A stretch of DNA of 35,046 nt from positions 1 to 35,046 of the forward strand of contig KN880677.1 of assembly GCA_000934385.1 (NCBI GenBank), written 5' to 3'. The position numbers were made by a program, and so were the translations under genes. Source of the DNA: Cylindrobasidium torrendii FP15055 ss-10. Its lineage: Eukaryota > Basidiomycota > Agaricomycetes > Agaricales > Physalacriaceae. Positions 32,687 through 35,046 of this stretch are shown here, in pieces (the first letter of the stretch is position 1; every line of letters begins with the position of its first letter). The notes beneath the pieces were generated by a model. The model did not search any database. It had not been told where the DNA came from and saw nothing but the letters and a program-made list of their open reading frames with translations.

Positions 32687-32927
32687 TTCAATGTCATTGA
32701 GAGGGCCGTTCCTTCCAGTCAAGCCAGGCGCGTTATTGTGCAGTCCGGCGGGGGAGTCCAGGTCGCCGTCGTGAGAGCTCAAAATCGAGCTTGGAAATTG
32801 GAATTCATCTGTTTTCGGCCATATTTCGGCGATCAAAGGATCGACTAAGACAAAGGGGTACAACCATGAGTACAAGTTCAGATAACTTAAGCACTTGCTG
32901 CTGAATTTCATCATCTCTAGCAGAGAA

Positions 32928-34174
32928 ATGGCGTCTCTCCCTCCAGAGGTCAAGGCGACAATCATCGATTTACTCAAAGACACCGAGTCGACGGACTCAT
33001 CGTGCAGAGAATACGGTGCATTGTCGCTACTGTGGTCAGATGTTTTATTCCGAATTCGCGAGCACCGTTTTAGGATTGTCAACCTAAAAAACCTGGCGAA
33101 AGTACGTCTCTTGCTGGAGATCATTCAAGGAGTACCTTCTGGCACACTGGTCTGGAAAGTTAAAGTAGGACCAGACCTCCGAGTCTTCACGGCGGCAAGG
33201 GCAACGCTTTACACCTCTCCCAATCTCCCTCTCTTGTTCGCCGCGCTCAGCAGAGTCACTAGTATCTCTCTAGCGGATCTAGGTCCTTCAAATATTCATC
33301 TCGTTCACTCCCTCCCGCCTACAGTCACAGATGTCTACCTTTACATCTCAAACATAACAATCGACGACATTCTCGAAAATCTCGTGGCATTCCCTGCCTT
33401 AGAATCCCTCGAGATACGGGGATACTGGGGCTCAGAAGGGCGCGCAGCACTCCAAAGGAACCTGGCGCATTTTACTGCCCTTCGGAGGCTCGATATCGAT
33501 GCAGACATACTCGTAATGCCTGCTTTACTAGAACGTGTTATGTCACCAGAATTGTTCCCCAATGTGGAATGCCTCATCATTAGATATGCTGCAATATCAT
33601 CGCAAAGGCAAGTCTGGCACCTTGATCAACTACTTCGAAAATGGGATGCCACTCTGAAGGACATACATTTGCCTAGACCATTGAGGAGCATTGGCAAGTC
33701 CTTTCCATGTGCTTACCATGAGACTATCTCATCAAATGCTTTGCAGTTTTCAATGCCTGTGTCACACTCCCCGCGGCTCTGGAGAGCATGTACTTTGATA
33801 TCTGCCTCACAGGCGGCAAGGAAGTTGCTGATGATGATCATCTTACTTTCTTTACACGCGCGCTAGAGGCCCGTCGTAGGGCTGGCCGGACGCTCAAGTC
33901 TCTGAGAATTGGAGTGCAATTCGATCACGCAGACCCACAAGATCCCATGCTACGCCGTTTCGACGAAGTTGTCTCGTCGCCGGAGTTGGGATTGCAACAC
34001 CTGGAATGGAACATACATTGCTACAGGAGGGGTGATGGAGCAAACAACGCCATTGGCGTGTGTGGGCACTGGGTGAATGAAAACATATTTCCCAACCTCA
34101 ATGGTCGCTGTTTTCAGGCTAATGGCAGAAAGGCATTTAGCACAACAGCTGTTGTAGTAGTGAAAGAACTCTAG
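32928..34174 (+). CDS. F-box-like protein, tandem copy A
   Basis: Two exons, 32928-33693 and 33747-34174, give 397 aa. The N-terminus MASLPPEVKATIIDLLKD and then ALSLLWSDVLFRIREHRFR form a degenerate F-box. The remainder is an irregular leucine-rich scaffold (VTDVYLYISNITIDDILENL, ALESLEIRGYWGSEG). The intron begins GCAAGT and ends TTTGCAG. A GC-AG intron is the only choice I found that joins the frames so that the second exon reads FNACVTLPAALESMYFDI. A GT alternative two bases later breaks the frame. The role is presumably substrate binding for an SCF ligase, or a derivative of this; the substrate is unknown. It shares the start region and layout with the partial gene at 34540. Confidence 0.7.
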
Positions 34175-34539
34175 CAGTTCGAGTTTGATATCTTCCAAGG
34201 GCATTTGTTCCAGATTTGTACGAGCCTTCATGCCGGCCTCAAGTTGTACAAAGCAACCAGCTCAAATTACGCTGCAGTTACCCCAACTCCAGCGATCTTA
34301 CATTCGGTCTGCCTGTTTGAATCACTCAAGAATCACTGCACAATTGAGCTCGTGTGTCTGATTGATTCTGTAAGTCTTGTTATGAAGGGACATTCTACTA
34401 CTTTAGGTAAGCATTAGCATCGGCGTGCGGATCGAAATATGGCAAGCTACGACACGAGGTCGCTATCACTATCCCATCTTGACTGCCCACTCCCAACACA
34501 CTCTCAGCAGCATACTCCCACGCGGCCTCTCTCTAGAAA
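34175..34539. other. Intergenic region between tandem F-box-like genes
   Basis: This 365-bp gap should contain the 3' UTR of copy A and the promoter of copy B. A 70-codon frame at 34205-34417 has no recognisable protein features. The 15 bp before both ATGs (CTCTAG then AGAAA or AAA) are similar in the two genes. Confidence 0.5.
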
Positions 34540-35046
34540 ATGGCGTCTCTTCCTCCAGAGATCAAGGCAAAGATCATCGACCTACTCGAGAGTGACGACG
34601 AGATAAACAAATGGGAGTTGCGCCGCGGCGTGTACAGTGTACTATCCCTTCTGTGGCCAGATGCTTTATTCCGGATCCGTGAGCACCGTTTTAGGGCTGT
34701 CCTCTTAACGAGACCCGCCGGTGTACGCCATTTACTGGAAATAATCGAAGGCGCGCCTTCTATCGGTGCAATGGTTCGGGAAGTTAGCGTGAGAGTATAC
34801 TACGGCGGAGCAACAGAGGAAGAGCTTTATGGTTGCCCCGACCTGCCTCAATTGTTGTCCGCTTTTCACAAAATCACCAGCGTCTCCCTTCGAAGTCTTC
34901 CTGGCTCGAGCATGAGCCTCATCTCCTGCATTCCCGAGCCTACAGTCGTTACGGATGTCTGCCTTGACATCTCGGACGTAACAGTGGACAGCGTTCTTAG
35001 CAGTCTCATGGCATTCCCCGCCATGGAATCCCTCGAGCTTCGGGGT
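34540..35046 (+). CDS. F-box-like protein, tandem copy B (partial, runs off right edge)
   Basis: An open frame starts at ATG 34540 and runs 169 codons to the window edge without a stop. It begins MASLPPEIKAKIIDLLES and continues VLSLLWPDALFRIREHRFRA, nearly the same as copy A. Later parts (GVRHLLEIIEGAPS, VTDVCLDISDVTVDSVLSSL, AFPAMESLELRG) align along the whole length seen. It has a few residues more than copy A between the two halves of the F-box-like region. It is a tandem paralogue. The missing C-terminus prevents further judgement. Confidence 0.75.
   Translation, partial: MASLPPEIKAKIIDLLESDDEINKWELRRGVYSVLSLLWPDALFRIREHRFRAVLLTRPAGVRHLLEIIEGAPSIGAMVREVSVRVYYGGATEEELYGCPDLPQLLSAFHKITSVSLRSLPGSSMSLISCIPEPTVVTDVCLDISDVTVDSVLSSLMAFPAMESLELRG

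Noticed and set aside
32687..33124. N-terminal extension of the UreD frame
   Set aside because: It overlaps the F-box-like gene on the other strand and lacks UreD features. The ATG at 32686 gives a normal UreD start.

Overview
The window looks like genomic DNA of an agaricomycete fungus (Basidiomycota). The genes are dense and split by many short GT-AG introns of about 45-65 nt. F-box/leucine-rich proteins of the mushroom type flank the region, and the single-copy genes (mitochondrial PP2C phosphatase, U-box cyclophilin, UreD, MFS permease) read like mushroom orthologues. Exon models were built by hand from splice signals and frame continuity. For every complete multi-exon gene reported here, the summed exon length is a multiple of three.

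Layout. 1-422 (-): start of an AT-hook-bearing protein that runs off the left edge. 690-2556 (-): F-box protein. 2718-5862 (+): copy 1 of a large unannotated-looking family. 6429-7198 (+): protein with a nucleotidyltransferase-like motif. 7785-9233 (-): mitochondrial-type PP2C phosphatase (Ptc6-like). 9385-11188 (+): U-box cyclophilin (Cyp8/PPIL2). 11256-11624 (-): small zinc-finger protein resembling SCNM1. 12001-28914 (-): five head-to-tail copies (2-6) of the same family as copy 1. 29139-31401 (-): MFS permease of the anion:cation symporter type in 15 exons. 31705-32686 (-): urease accessory protein UreD. 32928-34174 (+) and 34540-edge (+): two tandem F-box-like proteins.

The main feature is the six-gene family, about 19 kb or more than half of the window. 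All six genes are intact, encode 914-956 aa and have the same eight-exon structure, including an invariant 19-nt microexon. They share a composite promoter motif (E-box, CRE-like site and MCB-like ACGCGT site) and end in a bipartite nuclear-localisation-like signal. From memory of family architecture, the proteins match the long C-terminal part of large fungal 2OG-Fe(II)/prolyl-4-hydroxylase-like proteins. The N-terminal catalytic dioxygenase domain is missing and replaced by a 36-37 residue leader. The array is therefore best read as a local expansion of 'headless' dioxygenase-family proteins of unknown function, probably nuclear, with possible common control by cell-cycle or bZIP/bHLH factors (inference).

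The other genes look like ordinary housekeeping or nitrogen-related genes. UreD beside an ACS-type permease may form a small nitrogen-use pair. No tRNA, rRNA, CRISPR array or complete transposon was seen.
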